Shown here: positions 18,343-28,297 of the stretch, in pieces
Layout: the number at the start of each line of letters is the position of its first letter
How positions within the stretch are numbered: position 1 is the stretch's first letter
NCBI GenBank assembly: GCA_030431985.1
Contig: JAUIIB010000008.1
Span: 1-64,000, forward strand
Length of the DNA: 64,000 bases
Reading direction: 5' to 3'
Origin: Gammaproteobacteria bacterium
Lineage (GTDB): Bacteria > Pseudomonadota > Gammaproteobacteria > Burkholderiales > Nitrosomonadaceae
Notes under the pieces: generated by a model
What the model saw: only the letters and a program-made list of their open reading frames with translations
Database searches by the model: none
Told to the model about the DNA's origin: nothing
Position numbers and translations under genes: made by a program

Positions 18343-19578
18343 CTAGCCAGATTTTCCATCGATGCGAGGGCGCCAGTAGATCGGTATATAGCGTATGGCC
18401 CATAATGTAAAGCAGGATAGCCAGATTAGTCCTGCTATGATGTAAAGCTCCGGTATATACTGGTTTAGTGCAGCGACCATATCAGGTAGCATTCTTACAA
18501 TTGTAGTTGCCTGGAATCCAATAAACAAAATCCAAGTAAACCGGTCAAGCTCTAGGGGCCGGCCGGAGTGCCCGATTGTTACACGCGAGGCCATACCAAG
18601 TACCATACTTGCGAAATAACCGATGGTCAGAGCATGCAAGGGTGCCATGCCAAATGTCCATGAGTCTGTTTCAGAAGCATACAAGGCTAAAAAACTTTGC
18701 AAACCATGCAACAGCATTGAAATACTGAGCCAGGCAAAAGAAATATGGAGTACAGCAAGCAGGCTGACTTGAAAACTTCTCAATAACCCCCATTTAATGG
18801 ACAGATACAATGCGCACAACGCCAATAGAATGTCTGCAGGCCATGAATATTGATGTAAGTTTACTAATTGCAGTAGGCCGTGTGCTGTTGAGCAAGTCAG
18901 CATTATCCAGAGTATCCAGTAGGGCCTGACCAACACATAATTTTCCAATACTCGGCTGGAAAAAAACGGAATCATACGGTGGGAAACAGTCAGCAAAATA
19001 GGCATTAGAAAAAACCAAATGCCGACATATCTTGAGAAATTCAGCAGGAAATGTATTTCAGTTAATAACCAAAATAAATATGCGGCGATACCCAAACATC
19101 CCATTAACAATGCTGTACTGGTTACACTGGCATGCCGTATATCCTGATTTTCCGCATGAATTAGAACGCGCAACAATGCAATAAACGCATTGCAAAAACC
19201 CAAAAAGATGGCAATAACACCAGCAATAGCGATCCAGCGGTCATAAGCTAATCCGCAATAGAATGTGATGACACCGATCACCATCAATAGACATGTTGTC
19301 ATATAGGTGCGTTTGGTAATTTTTGCCCCATTCATCCAATTTGGATATGTTGTAAACAGGAAACCAAAAATAAAGAATGGAAAAAAACAATAAATCATTA
19401 AAAAAGCATGTGCCCAAATTGGTGAGATACTCCAAATAGAAGGTGCGCCAAAGACGGCGTATCGACCCGACAAATCATATAGCCACCAGATAAGTGTAAA
19501 AATACCCTGTAGTGAACCAGCTAGAAACAAACTTCGATGCGGTGCCGCTGAAACGTGATGCCAGAAATGATTGAACAT
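18343..19578 (-). CDS. nnrS: NnrS family haem-copper membrane protein
   Basis: NnrS proteins are polytopic haem- and copper-containing membrane proteins that protect cells from nitric-oxide stress, notably loss of iron to NO-thiol complexes. The 411-residue protein has about 12 hydrophobic segments, the N-terminal AAPHRSLFLAGSLQGI, a WAHAFLMIYCFFPFFIFGFL block, and the highly conserved PLHALTIGYFASMVLGMASR followed by VTIGHSGRPL. NO and N2O are by-products of ammonia oxidation, so the gene fits the inferred lifestyle. It is transcribed on its own, with the rubrerythrin operon downstream. An AT-rich TTGAT-N4-TTAAA site at 19600-19613 is only a weak match to an Fnr-type box. Confidence 0.92.
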   Translation of the reverse strand: MFNHFWHHVSAAPHRSLFLAGSLQGIFTLIWWLYDLSGRYAVFGAPSIWSISPIWAHAFLMIYCFFPFFIFGFLFTTYPNWMNGAKITKRTYMTTCLLMVIGVITFYCGLAYDRWIAIAGVIAIFLGFCNAFIALLRVLIHAENQDIRHASVTSTALLMGCLGIAAYLFWLLTEIHFLLNFSRYVGIWFFLMPILLTVSHRMIPFFSSRVLENYVLVRPYWILWIMLTCSTAHGLLQLVNLHQYSWPADILLALCALYLSIKWGLLRSFQVSLLAVLHISFAWLSISMLLHGLQSFLALYASETDSWTFGMAPLHALTIGYFASMVLGMASRVTIGHSGRPLELDRFTWILFIGFQATTIVRMLPDMVAALNQYIPELYIIAGLIWLSCFTLWAIRYIPIYWRPRIDGKSG

Positions 19579-19725
19579 TTAGAATCCTTTAATATGAATT
19601 TGATATAATTAAAACATAAATTATTTACTTAATTGGCGTAACACGATGTAACGATGCTTATACGTAGTATGGCCAAGAGGGTTTAAGGTATTTATTTTTT
19701 ATTTTTTCACGCCCAAAATTTTTCT

Positions 19726-20568
19726 ATGCTTGATATTGATTTACATTGTCACTCGAGTATTTCAGACGGTGTATTGACCCCAACTCAACTGATTGACCGC
19801 GCAGCACAACGCGGTGTCAGAGTCTTGGCATTAACAGACCACGATGATATTGCCGGATTGAACGAAGCACGCTCGGCGGCGGCCACAAAAAATATCACAT
19901 TAATAAACGGTGTGGAAATTTCTGTCAGCTGGCGTGGCCGAACCATTCATATTCTTGGTTTAAATATTAATTTAGATTACCAGCCACTTGTTGAGGGTCT
20001 TTCTTCCATTCGCGACGGACGCAAGCAGCGCGCTGAGAATATTGCAGCTGAATTGGAAAAAATTGGAATTGAAAACAGTCTTGAAGGTGCGTATGCCAAT
20101 ACTGGCGAACGCGGCTTGATCGGTAGAACTCATTTCGCACGTTTTCTGATTGAAAAAGGGTATGCCAAAGATATGAAGTCAGTATTCAAAAAATATTTGG
20201 TGAAAGGTAAGCCAGGATATACACATCATGAATGGGCTGCACTGAGTGAAGCCATTGAATGGATCACGGGAAGTGGCGGTATAGCCGCAATTGCACATCC
20301 GGCCCGATATGGTTTGGGTAAAAATGTTTTAAATGATTTGTTGGATGAATTTTGTGCCTTAGGTGGTACTGCACTGGAAGTTATCAGTGCGAGCCATACA
20401 CCTCAGCAAGTGGAAGCTTTTGCTGTACATGCTAGAAGCAGACATTTGCTCGTTTCATGTGGATCCGATTTTCACGGACCGGGTGAAAGTCATTATGATT
20501 TAGGTCAACTGCCTGAACTACCCTCAGGATGTACTCCGGTATGGCGTGATTGGAAATACTTTCAATGA
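19726..20568 (+). CDS. rnm: PHP-domain phosphoesterase, RNase AM / YciV family
   Basis: A 280-residue PHP-domain metalloenzyme. In E. coli the orthologue (YciV/TrpH, now RNase AM) trims 5' ends of rRNAs and hydrolyses 3',5'-nucleoside bisphosphates. Metal-binding motifs are visible: DLHCHSSISDG, LTDHDD, GVEIS, AAIAHPARYG and SCGSDFHGPGE. The family-typical IGRTHFARFLIEKGYA insertion is present. Neighbour yciO downstream is a frequent partner. Confidence 0.92.
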   Translation: MLDIDLHCHSSISDGVLTPTQLIDRAAQRGVRVLALTDHDDIAGLNEARSAAATKNITLINGVEISVSWRGRTIHILGLNINLDYQPLVEGLSSIRDGRKQRAENIAAELEKIGIENSLEGAYANTGERGLIGRTHFARFLIEKGYAKDMKSVFKKYLVKGKPGYTHHEWAALSEAIEWITGSGGIAAIAHPARYGLGKNVLNDLLDEFCALGGTALEVISASHTPQQVEAFAVHARSRHLLVSCGSDFHGPGESHYDLGQLPELPSGCTPVWRDWKYFQ

Positions 20569-20726
20569 ATCCGAATTAAAAAACTGAAATCAGGCAAGTA
20601 CCCAGCGAAATAATAACAATATAACAATGACACTCCTTAAGTGGTTATACATTAACTATTCCTGCAGTTTGGCTCGTTGCACATGTGCGTTAATGAAAGC
20701 GCAATGATTTGATATAATTCGCCGTT

Positions 20727-21362
20727 ATGGCTCAATTTTTTACGATTCATACAGATAACCCACATGCACGATTGATTAAACAAGCAGTGAGTATAGTGCG
20801 CAATGGTGGAGTTATCGTTTATCCGACGGATTCGAGTTATGCACTAGGTTGTCAAATTGGCGATAAAAGCGCGATGTCACGCATACGGCGGATACGCGAA
20901 GTTGATGAAAAGCACCATTTTACGCTAGTATGCCGCAATCTGGCTGAGATTTCGCTATATGCAAGAGTGGACAATACACAATACCGACTGCTGAAAGCCA
21001 ATACACCGGGTAGTTATACATTTATCTTGCAGGCCAGTAGAGAAGTTCCTCGTCGCTTACAACATCCCAAGCGCTATACTATTGGGTTACGAATTCCAGA
21101 TCACCCTGTGGCTTTAGCATTACTGGAAGAAATGGATGAGCCTTTGTTGAGTTCGACTTTGATATTACCCGATGATACGTTACCGTTGAATGATGCAGAA
21201 GTAATACGAGAGCGCCTTGAGCATCATGTTGAATTGGTTATGGACGCTGGTTCTTGTGGACTAGAAATGACGACGGTTGTTGATTTAACAGATTATGAAC
21301 CTGTGCTTGTTCGTGCAGGTAAAGGCAGTCTTGAACCTTTTGGAATTGAGCATGGATCTTGA
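20727..21362 (+). CDS. yciO: YciO/YrdC/Sua5 family protein (threonylcarbamoyl-AMP synthase fold)
   Basis: A 211-residue YrdC-fold protein. Family members make threonylcarbamoyl-AMP from threonine, bicarbonate and ATP for tRNA t6A37. The YciO branch is clear from gene order and from VYPTDSSYALGCQIGDKSA, RIRRIREVDEKHHFTL, TPGSYTFILQ and IGLRIPDHPVALALL. YciO is usually thought to be distinct from the essential TsaC and has weak or unclear activity. Its end overlaps the start of the M50 protease by 11 nt. Confidence 0.92.
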   Translation: MAQFFTIHTDNPHARLIKQAVSIVRNGGVIVYPTDSSYALGCQIGDKSAMSRIRRIREVDEKHHFTLVCRNLAEISLYARVDNTQYRLLKANTPGSYTFILQASREVPRRLQHPKRYTIGLRIPDHPVALALLEEMDEPLLSSTLILPDDTLPLNDAEVIRERLEHHVELVMDAGSCGLEMTTVVDLTDYEPVLVRAGKGSLEPFGIEHGS

Positions 21363-22023
21363 CATAATTGTGCAGGGAATTGCAATTTATGCCTTGCCGG
21401 TTATTTTTGCCATTACATTGCATGAAGCCGCACATGGTTATGTGGCCAAACATTTTGGCGATTTTACCGCATATAATCAGGGCCGAATCAGCCTGAATCC
21501 GTCAAAGCATATTGATCCTGTCGGAACGATACTGGTGCCAATTACACTATTTTTTATCAGTAAAATAACAGTCGGTGCTGGTTTTCTCTTCGGCTGGGCT
21601 AAGCCAGTACCGGTTAATTTCGCAAATTTGAGGCGTCCAAAGCAGGATATGCTGTGGGTAGCAGCCGCTGGTCCAGGGGCTAATTTATTAATGGCGATTT
21701 TTTGGGCGGTAGTTATTAAGGTTGCTATGACGATTTCTCCAGGTGATTTCACTAAACCAATACTGTTGATGGGGATTGCCGGTATTGAAATTAATATTAT
21801 TTTAATGGTATTGAATTTACTACCGTTGCCACCGTTAGATGGGGGACGTATTGCAGTAAGTTTGTTGCCTCACCGTCTGGCATATCATTTTGCTAAAATC
21901 GAACCTTATGGTTTTATGATATTGCTGGCACTATTAATCAGCGGTCTTTTGGGTGCCCTCATATGGCCCTTGATTACTTTTGTCAAATCAATAATGGTTT
22001 CTTTTTTCGGATTATATGTTTAA
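21352..22023 (+). CDS. Site-2 protease family (M50) membrane metalloprotease
   Basis: A 223-residue polytopic membrane zinc protease of the FtsH-independent YwhC-like S2P group. The catalytic HEAAHGY motif is in the first TM helix, and a second metal-site motif is in LPLPPLDGGRIAV. About five hydrophobic segments are visible. I chose the ATG at 21352, just upstream of the yciO stop, because the protein starts there with MDLDIIVQGIAIYALPVIFA; the frame reaches further upstream inside yciO. Substrate unknown. Part of the rnm-yciO-M50-trpS-scpAB run. Confidence 0.9.
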   Translation: MDLDIIVQGIAIYALPVIFAITLHEAAHGYVAKHFGDFTAYNQGRISLNPSKHIDPVGTILVPITLFFISKITVGAGFLFGWAKPVPVNFANLRRPKQDMLWVAAAGPGANLLMAIFWAVVIKVAMTISPGDFTKPILLMGIAGIEINIILMVLNLLPLPPLDGGRIAVSLLPHRLAYHFAKIEPYGFMILLALLISGLLGALIWPLITFVKSIMVSFFGLYV

Positions 22024-22103
22024 ATTGAACCATGTTCATTAAATTTTTCATTTTTAATCTTCTGGATTAATTCGTAGCACAAGTCATTAGGACATAATCA
22101 AAC

Positions 22104-23306
22104 ATGTTTGCTGATCGCGTTTTATCGGGGATGCGCCCGACAGGTAGTCTGCATTTAGGACATTATCATGGTGTATTGAAAAACTGGATTGAGCTTCAGC
22201 AAAAGTATGAATGCTTATTTTTTGTAGCTGATTGGCATGCGCTGACAACCCATTATGATTCACCTGAGATTATTGAAAAAAATACGTGGGACATGGTGAT
22301 TGATTGGTTGGCCGCCGGTGTAGATCCGTCAAGAGCCATTCTGTTTTTTCAATCCAAAGTTCCAGCGCACGCAGAGTTGTATTTATTATTATCAATGATG
22401 ACGCCATTGGGATGGCTGGAACGCGTTCCTACTTATAAGGATCAACAGGAAAAATTGACGGATAAAGATCTCGGGACTTATGGTTTTCTTGGCTATCCCT
22501 TGCTGCAAAGTGCAGATATTTTAATCTATCGTGCTAATCGAGTGCCGGTCGGCGATGATCAGGCGCCTCATTTAGAATTTACACGTGAAATTTGCCGTCG
22601 TTTTAACCATCTTTATGGAAAGGAACCCGGCTTTGAAGAAAAAGCCCAGGCGGCCATCAAAAAGCTTGGGTCTAAAAAATCCAAACTTTATAGTGAATTA
22701 CGCAATCGATATCAGGAGCAGGGCGACGAAAGTGCATTAGAAGAAGCACGATCGTTACTTGAGGCACAGCAAAATTTAAATCTGGGTGATAAAGAAAGGT
22801 TATTTGGATACCTGGAGGGTGGCGGGAAAATGATTCTGTGTGAACCGGACACATTATTGACGAAGGCATCACGCATGCCTGGATTAGATGGGCAAAAAAT
22901 GTCTAAATCATATAATAATATCATAGGCTTACGTGAAGATCCTGATAGTGTGAGAAAAAAAATCCGAACAATGCCCACTGATCCCGCAAGAATTCGGCGA
23001 ACTGATCCGGGAAATCCGGCAGTTTGTCCGGTCTGGCAGTTTCATTTGATTTATTCAAATGATGAAACCCGAAAATGGGTTCAACAAGGCTGCACAAGTG
23101 CGGAAATAGGTTGTATCGATTGTAAATCCCCACTGATTGAAACAATACTTGCTGAACAGGCTCCGATGCATGAACGTGCACGTATGTATGAAGAAGATCC
23201 GGCACTTGTACGTAATATTATTGCCGATGGTTGTGAAAAAGCCAATCAACTTGCTGAAGAAACAATGCGGGATATTCGTTCGGCTATTGGTTTGAACTAT
23301 GCTTAA
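22104..23306 (+). CDS. trpS: Tryptophanyl-tRNA synthetase
   Basis: A class I aminoacyl-tRNA synthetase that charges tRNA-Trp. The HIGH signature is HLGH in RPTGSLHLGHYHG and the KMSKS loop is in GLDGQKMSKSYNN. At 400 residues it is longer than the ~330 of E. coli TrpRS; the extra ~65 residues lie at about 175-240 (KKLGSKKSKLYSELRNRYQ through NLGDKERLFGYLEGG). This insertion is known from the long TrpRS subtype of several beta- and gammaproteobacteria. Confidence 0.96.
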   Translation: MFADRVLSGMRPTGSLHLGHYHGVLKNWIELQQKYECLFFVADWHALTTHYDSPEIIEKNTWDMVIDWLAAGVDPSRAILFFQSKVPAHAELYLLLSMMTPLGWLERVPTYKDQQEKLTDKDLGTYGFLGYPLLQSADILIYRANRVPVGDDQAPHLEFTREICRRFNHLYGKEPGFEEKAQAAIKKLGSKKSKLYSELRNRYQEQGDESALEEARSLLEAQQNLNLGDKERLFGYLEGGGKMILCEPDTLLTKASRMPGLDGQKMSKSYNNIIGLREDPDSVRKKIRTMPTDPARIRRTDPGNPAVCPVWQFHLIYSNDETRKWVQQGCTSAEIGCIDCKSPLIETILAEQAPMHERARMYEEDPALVRNIIADGCEKANQLAEETMRDIRSAIGLNYA

Positions 23307-23316
23307 TTGTTAAAAA

Positions 23317-24147
23317 ATGACGTCTATTGACGACTCTGATGTAGCTGAATCGCTGATCCACTCTTCTACGGTACAGCCAGTTGCAAGAATTTGTGGGGAG
23401 CCCTTGATGGAAATCCCCCAGGATTTATATATCCCGCCTGAGGCTTTGGAGGTGTTTTTGGATACATTCCAAGGACCGCTCGATCTTTTGCTTTACCTGA
23501 TTCGTAAGCATAATATTGATATTCTTGATATTCCAATGGTGCAATTGACTCAGCAATACGTTGAATATGTGAAAATGATGGCTGTTGCACAATTTGAGCT
23601 GGCAGCAGAATATTTACTGATGACCGCACTGTTGATCGAGATTAAATCGCGTATGCTATTACCAGCACCTGTTGTCGAAGTTGAGGAAGAAAAAGATCCT
23701 AGGGCTGAGTTGGTGCAACGGCTGCTAAAATATGAACAGATTAAATTAGCAGCGCTCCGATTAAACGAATTACCCCAGATGGGACGTGATTTTTCTGCTG
23801 TACAAGTATGGATAGATCCGTACATTCCGGATCAATTGCCAGATGTTTCTACGGATGATCTTCGGCAAGTGTGGTTAACATTATTGGCTAGGGCAAAAAT
23901 CAATCAGAGTCATCAAATCAGCCGGGAGAAGTTATCAGTAAGGGCATTTATGAGCCAGATTCTGAGAGATTTACGTCAACATGATAAGGTCGCTTTTTAT
24001 GATTTATTTAGCCCTGCATCAACGTTGACCGAGGTTATTGTCACCTTTCTTGCGGTACTGGAGCTGGCTAAAGAAATGCTCATAAAAATCATACAACCCG
24101 AAACCCTCGGAATTATCTATGTCCAATCAACCAGTAATGCAGACTGA
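23317..24147 (+). CDS. scpA: Segregation and condensation protein A
   Basis: ScpA is the kleisin that bridges the SMC dimer in the chromosome condensin complex, working with ScpB. The 276-residue protein has the conserved N-terminal GPLDLLLYLIRKHNIDILDI segment, then LTQQYVEYVKMM and AAEYLLMTALLIEIKSRMLL, plus a C-terminal winged helix. Residues before this (ARICGEPLMEIPQDLYIPP) look conserved in betaproteobacterial ScpA, so I kept the ATG at 23317; a GGGGAG box sits before an in-frame ATG at 23407. Overlaps scpB by 29 nt. Confidence 0.93.
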   Translation: MTSIDDSDVAESLIHSSTVQPVARICGEPLMEIPQDLYIPPEALEVFLDTFQGPLDLLLYLIRKHNIDILDIPMVQLTQQYVEYVKMMAVAQFELAAEYLLMTALLIEIKSRMLLPAPVVEVEEEKDPRAELVQRLLKYEQIKLAALRLNELPQMGRDFSAVQVWIDPYIPDQLPDVSTDDLRQVWLTLLARAKINQSHQISREKLSVRAFMSQILRDLRQHDKVAFYDLFSPASTLTEVIVTFLAVLELAKEMLIKIIQPETLGIIYVQSTSNAD

Positions 24148-24781
24148 TTCCACTGATGAAAATTCAGCGTTAACGTTTAATGATTGGGAACCGGAGAAAA
24201 TAAAACGAGTGGTTGAAGCGGCTTTATTGACAGCCCAAGAACCTTTATCCGTTTCTCTATTAAAAAGATTGTTTGAGAATCAAATCGGTGCAAAGCAAAT
24301 AACGCAATGCCTAAATGAAATAAATGAAGAATGGCTAAACAAAGGTGTGGAGCTAAAACAGGTGGCGGATGGCTGGCGATTCCAGGCAAAAGTGGAAATG
24401 CAATCTTTTTTAAATCGTTTGAATCCGCCGAGGGTCCCGCGATATTCGCGTGCTGTTCTCGAAACACTGGCGATTATAACTTATCATCAGCCCGTTACTC
24501 GTGGAGACATAGAGGAAATACGCGGGATTAGTGTATCCTCTTCGATTTTAAAGGCATTGATTGCTCGTGGATGGATAGATCAGGTTGGGCATCGTAATGT
24601 ACCGGGAAGACCGGCACTATTTGCAACAACACACCAGTACTTAAGTGATTTAGGACTATGTTCACTGGATGAGTTGCCACCGTTGGAAGAACTTGGAACT
24701 CTAGTAGAACATGATGTTGATATCTCACCGATTCATGACGATGAATCTTCAACAGAACCAATTAATGAGAAAACTAAGTAA
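24119..24781 (+). CDS. scpB: Segregation and condensation protein B
   Basis: ScpB binds ScpA as a dimer of tandem winged-helix domains in the SMC condensin. The 220-residue protein has RVVEAALLTAQEPLSVSLLK, then YSRAVLETLAIITYHQPVTR, then DIEEIRGISVSSSILKALI and GRPALFATTHQYLSDLGL, as in the family. An acidic tail follows. The start lies inside scpA, so the two are translationally coupled. Confidence 0.95.
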   Translation: MSNQPVMQTDSTDENSALTFNDWEPEKIKRVVEAALLTAQEPLSVSLLKRLFENQIGAKQITQCLNEINEEWLNKGVELKQVADGWRFQAKVEMQSFLNRLNPPRVPRYSRAVLETLAIITYHQPVTRGDIEEIRGISVSSSILKALIARGWIDQVGHRNVPGRPALFATTHQYLSDLGLCSLDELPPLEELGTLVEHDVDISPIHDDESSTEPINEKTK

Positions 24782-24837
24782 TGGTCATTGCAACGATGAA
24801 ATATGTTGCTGGTACTGAAAATATAAATTCGCTTATA

Positions 24838-25668
24838 TTAATGTTTTAAAGCGGCACGGTGATTTTCGATCAACGCTTCACTGAGATGTGGTTGGATAAT
24901 TTGCAACAGTTGCGTGAAAATCTTGGGATTACCGGCGAGAATTTGCCCGCTTCTCAAATAACTGTCGTTACCTTCAAGATCACCGATTAACCCCCCGGCT
25001 TCTTGGATGATGAGGCTGCCTGCAGCCATATCCCAAGGTGCCAATCCAATTTCCCAAAAGCCGTCATATCGTCCTGCCGCTACGTATGATAAATCTAATG
25101 CAGCTGAACCGGGACGGCGTATACCGGCAACATGTGGAATAATATCTTTGAACATCATTAAATACGCTTCAAAATGCGTGAAGTCTCTAAATGGAATCCC
25201 TGTGCCGATCAGACAGTCTTCTAAGCGTGTGCGTTTGCTAACGCGAATGCGTTGGTTATTCAGATAGGCACCACCACCTCTGCTGGCAGTGAATAATTCG
25301 TTATTATTGGGATTATAGACAACTGCTTTATTTAATTGCCCTTTGTACTTTAGGGCGATTGAAACCGAATATTGCGGGAAGCCATGCAGGAAGTTTGTAG
25401 TGCCGTCTAGCGGATCAATAATCCATTGATATTCAGTATTCTCTTCATTGCCGCTAATACCGCTTTCTTCTGCAAGAATAGCGTGATTTGGATATGTATC
25501 ATGCACTATTCTGATGATGGCTTCTTCGGCGGCACGATCAACTTCGCTAACATAGTCACTACGGGATTTTTTAGAGATATTCAATATATCCAGATTTCTA
25601 GAAGCTTGGTTAATAATATCACCAGCGCGGCGCGCAGCTTTGATGGCAATGTTTAGCATTGGGTGCAT
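24838..25668 (-). CDS. suhB: Inositol-1-monophosphatase / SuhB
   Basis: A Mg-dependent inositol-monophosphatase fold of 276 residues. In gammaproteobacteria SuhB also joins the rRNA antitermination complex. Metal and substrate motifs are visible: [22 protein letters not shown] (the PLDGT motif) and [18 protein letters not shown]. Convergent with scpB and divergent from pilT; no operon partner. Confidence 0.94.
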   Translation of the reverse strand: MHPMLNIAIKAARRAGDIINQASRNLDILNISKKSRSDYVSEVDRAAEEAIIRIVHDTYPNHAILAEESGISGNEENTEYQWIIDPLDGTTNFLHGFPQYSVSIALKYKGQLNKAVVYNPNNNELFTASRGGGAYLNNQRIRVSKRTRLEDCLIGTGIPFRDFTHFEAYLMMFKDIIPHVAGIRRPGSAALDLSYVAAGRYDGFWEIGLAPWDMAAGSLIIQEAGGLIGDLEGNDSYLRSGQILAGNPKIFTQLLQIIQPHLSEALIENHRAALKH

Positions 25669-25960
25669 AGCGTTTAAATCTTAGGTCAAATCAAAAAAGC
25701 CGTAATTTTAATATGAATCGAGAATACTCGTCAGAAAAAATTCCATATTAGCATGTGTTGTTATTACAAAATAATTTTACTTTGATTGCATAAATTACAA
25801 ACATGTTTGATGAGTATATATCTGTACTCACTCAATTTTTGCCCATTTTATCCGTAATCAGAAAAAACGAAACAATCATCGAATTCAAGTTTCAGCAATG
25901 TTCGATCAGGTGTTTGTGAATTTGGAATAAATCTGTATTAAAACGTATAAAGGACGGCAC

Positions 25961-27001
25961 ATGAACATAGTCGAGCTACTAGCCTTTGTGGTTAAAAATA
26001 AAGCATCAGATCTTCATTTATCTGCAGGAATGCCACCGATGATTCGCGTACATGGTGAAGTCAAGCGAATCAATTTGCCAGAAATGGAACACAAAGAAGT
26101 GCATAGTATGCTCTATGACATTATGAACGATGGGCAACGCAAATTTTATGAAGAAAATCTTGAGTGTGATTTTTCTTTCGAGGTGCCGAATCTTGCGCGT
26201 TTTCGTGTTAATGCATTTAATACCCAGCGAGGAGCTGCGGGTGTGATGCGGACAATTCCATCAAAAGTACTTACGCTTGAAGAACTCAATGCCCCTAAAA
26301 TTTTTGCAGAAATATCCCAACAGCCACGTGGTGTGGTTTTGGTAACAGGGCCGACTGGGTCGGGGAAATCAACAACTTTGGCAGCGATGATTAATCATAT
26401 CAATGAAAATGATTTCGGACATGTGCTGACATTGGAGGATCCAATTGAATTTGTTCACGAAAGCAAAAAATGTCTAATTAACCAGCGAGAAGTCGGGCGA
26501 GATACGCATAGTTTTGAAAAGGCGTTACGTTCCGCTTTACGTGAGGACCCGGATATTATTCTTGTGGGTGAGTTACGTGATCTGGAAACGATACGACTAG
26601 CTATGACTGCAGCAGAAACCGGTCATCTGGTTTTTGGTACATTGCATACCAGTTCGGCTGCAAAGACAATTGACCGTATTATTGACGTATTTCCAGCGGA
26701 AGAAAAAGACATGATTCGTGCTATGTTGTCAGAATCACTAAGAGCGGTAATATCACAGACATTGCTCAAGACAAAAGACGGTGAGGGGCGTGTTGCTGCG
26801 CATGAAATTATGATTGGTACGCCAGCTATTCGTAATTTGATTCGTGAAGCCAAAGTAGCGCAGATGTATTCAGCAATACAGACTGGTCAAAGCGTGGGTA
26901 TGCAAACGCTGGATCAGAATTTAACCGAACTGGTCAAACGTAACGTGGTAGCAACGGCTGAAGCACGTATGAAAGCTGCTAATAAAGATAATTTCAAATA
27001 A
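25961..27001 (+). CDS. pilT: Type IV pilus retraction ATPase PilT
   Basis: PilT is the hexameric cytoplasmic motor that retracts type IV pili for twitching and DNA uptake. The 346-residue length is canonical. Motifs: the N-terminal ASDLHLSAGMPPMIRVHGE, Walker A GPTGSGKSTT, DPDIILVGELRD (Walker B), the His-box GTLHTSSAAKTIDRI, and the C-terminal AIRNLIREAK signature required for retraction. pilU follows 27 nt downstream. The 292-bp gap to suhB must hold the promoter. Confidence 0.97.
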   Translation: MNIVELLAFVVKNKASDLHLSAGMPPMIRVHGEVKRINLPEMEHKEVHSMLYDIMNDGQRKFYEENLECDFSFEVPNLARFRVNAFNTQRGAAGVMRTIPSKVLTLEELNAPKIFAEISQQPRGVVLVTGPTGSGKSTTLAAMINHINENDFGHVLTLEDPIEFVHESKKCLINQREVGRDTHSFEKALRSALREDPDIILVGELRDLETIRLAMTAAETGHLVFGTLHTSSAAKTIDRIIDVFPAEEKDMIRAMLSESLRAVISQTLLKTKDGEGRVAAHEIMIGTPAIRNLIREAKVAQMYSAIQTGQSVGMQTLDQNLTELVKRNVVATAEARMKAANKDNFK

Positions 27002-27028
27002 AACTTAAACAACTTTCAGGAATAAAAA

Positions 27029-28168
27029 ATGGATAAAGCTCAAGCGACAAAATTTATGCATGACCTGTTGCGTTTGATGTTAAGTAAGAAAGCATCGGAT
27101 TTATTTGTAACGTCTGGATTTCCACCCGCGTTAAAAGTTGATGGGAAAATGACTCCTGTTTCTCAAAATGCATTGTCATCGCCACAGACAGATGCGTTGG
27201 CTAGAGCGATTATGAATGATAAACAGATAGCCGAATTTGACCAGAGCAAGGAATGTAATTTCGCGATCAATCCAACCGGCATAGGGCGATTTCGTGTCAA
27301 TATTTTTGTGCAACAGCAAAGAGTAGGTATGGTATTGCGTACCATTACAACTAAGATTCCTGAATTCGATGATTTAAAGCTTCCTCCTGTACTCAAAGAG
27401 GTTGTAATGAGCAAAAGAGGACTAGTTATCTTTGTAGGCGGCACTGGTTCTGGCAAATCAACCTCTATGGCTGCATTGATTGGCCATCGCAACAAAAATA
27501 GTTATGGTCACATCATTACTATTGAAGACCCGGTTGAATATGTGCATGAACATATTAATTGCGTAATTACGCAACGGGAGGTAGGCGTTGATACCGAATC
27601 ATGGGAAGCTGCACTAAAGAATACACTGCGTCAGGCACCAGATGTCATTTTAATCGGTGAAATACGCGACCGGGAAACCATGGAACACGCCATAGCATTT
27701 GCCGAAACAGGGCATTTATGTATGGGAACATTGCATGCTAATAGCGCCAACCAGGCACTCGATAGGATTATCAATTTTTTTCCTGAGGAACGTCGTGCAC
27801 AATTGTTGATGGACTTATCACTTAATCTGCGTGGTCTGGTTGCGCAACGATTGATTCCTAAAAAAGATAGTAAAGGACGGGTTGCAGCAATCGAAATCAT
27901 GCTTAATTCTCCATTGATTTCTGATCTAATTTTCAAAGGGGATGTACATGAAATTAAAGAAATCATGAAAAAATCTCGCGAGCTCGGCATGCAAACATTC
28001 GATATGGCGTTGTTTGAATTGTACGAAAGCGGAATGATTAGCTATGAAGATGCGTTAAGAAATGCAGACTCCATGAATGAGTTACGCTTACAAATTAAGC
28101 TTGAGGGTAACGAATCTAAAAACACTGATTTGGCTGCAGGCATTGCACATTTAGCTATTCAAGAATAA
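27029..28168 (+). CDS. pilU: PilT-dependent retraction ATPase PilU
   Basis: PilU is a PilT paralogue that supports PilT in retracting pili under load. The 379-residue protein has ASDLFVTSGFPPALKVDGKM, Walker A GGTGSGKSTSMAALIG, APDVILIGEIRDRETMEHAI, and GTLHANSANQALDRIINFFP. It is longer than PilT at the C-terminus (FDMALFELYESGMISYEDAL). Same transcript as pilT. The nearby comEC suggests the pair also serve DNA uptake. Confidence 0.97.
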   Translation: MDKAQATKFMHDLLRLMLSKKASDLFVTSGFPPALKVDGKMTPVSQNALSSPQTDALARAIMNDKQIAEFDQSKECNFAINPTGIGRFRVNIFVQQQRVGMVLRTITTKIPEFDDLKLPPVLKEVVMSKRGLVIFVGGTGSGKSTSMAALIGHRNKNSYGHIITIEDPVEYVHEHINCVITQREVGVDTESWEAALKNTLRQAPDVILIGEIRDRETMEHAIAFAETGHLCMGTLHANSANQALDRIINFFPEERRAQLLMDLSLNLRGLVAQRLIPKKDSKGRVAAIEIMLNSPLISDLIFKGDVHEIKEIMKKSRELGMQTFDMALFELYESGMISYEDALRNADSMNELRLQIKLEGNESKNTDLAAGIAHLAIQE

Positions 28169-28189
28169 ATTGTATTAGGGGGTGTCACC

Positions 28190-28297
28190 ATGAGTTATGT
28201 GCATTCCTACGCGGGTAAAATTTTAATCGTTTCGCCCGAAAAGCTAACAGAACTGTACAGAATCCATGACGGCACTTCCTCGAATATTTTTGGTTAA
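28190..28297 (+). CDS. Possible small ORF after pilU (35 aa)
   Basis: A 35-codon frame begins ATG at 28190, with AGGGGG 7 nt upstream, and ends at the TAA at 28295. The peptide starts MSYVHSYAGKILIVSPEKL. It may be a short gene co-transcribed with pilU, or the 5' fragment of a lost gene. I know no matching family. The rest of the 290-bp gap to comEC shows nothing recognisable. Confidence 0.3.
   Translation: MSYVHSYAGKILIVSPEKLTELYRIHDGTSSNIFG

Noticed and set aside
19600-19613. TTGAT-N4-TTAAA as an Fnr/NnrR box for nnrS
   Set aside because: Only one half-site fits well and it is very close to the start codon; the AT content makes chance likely.
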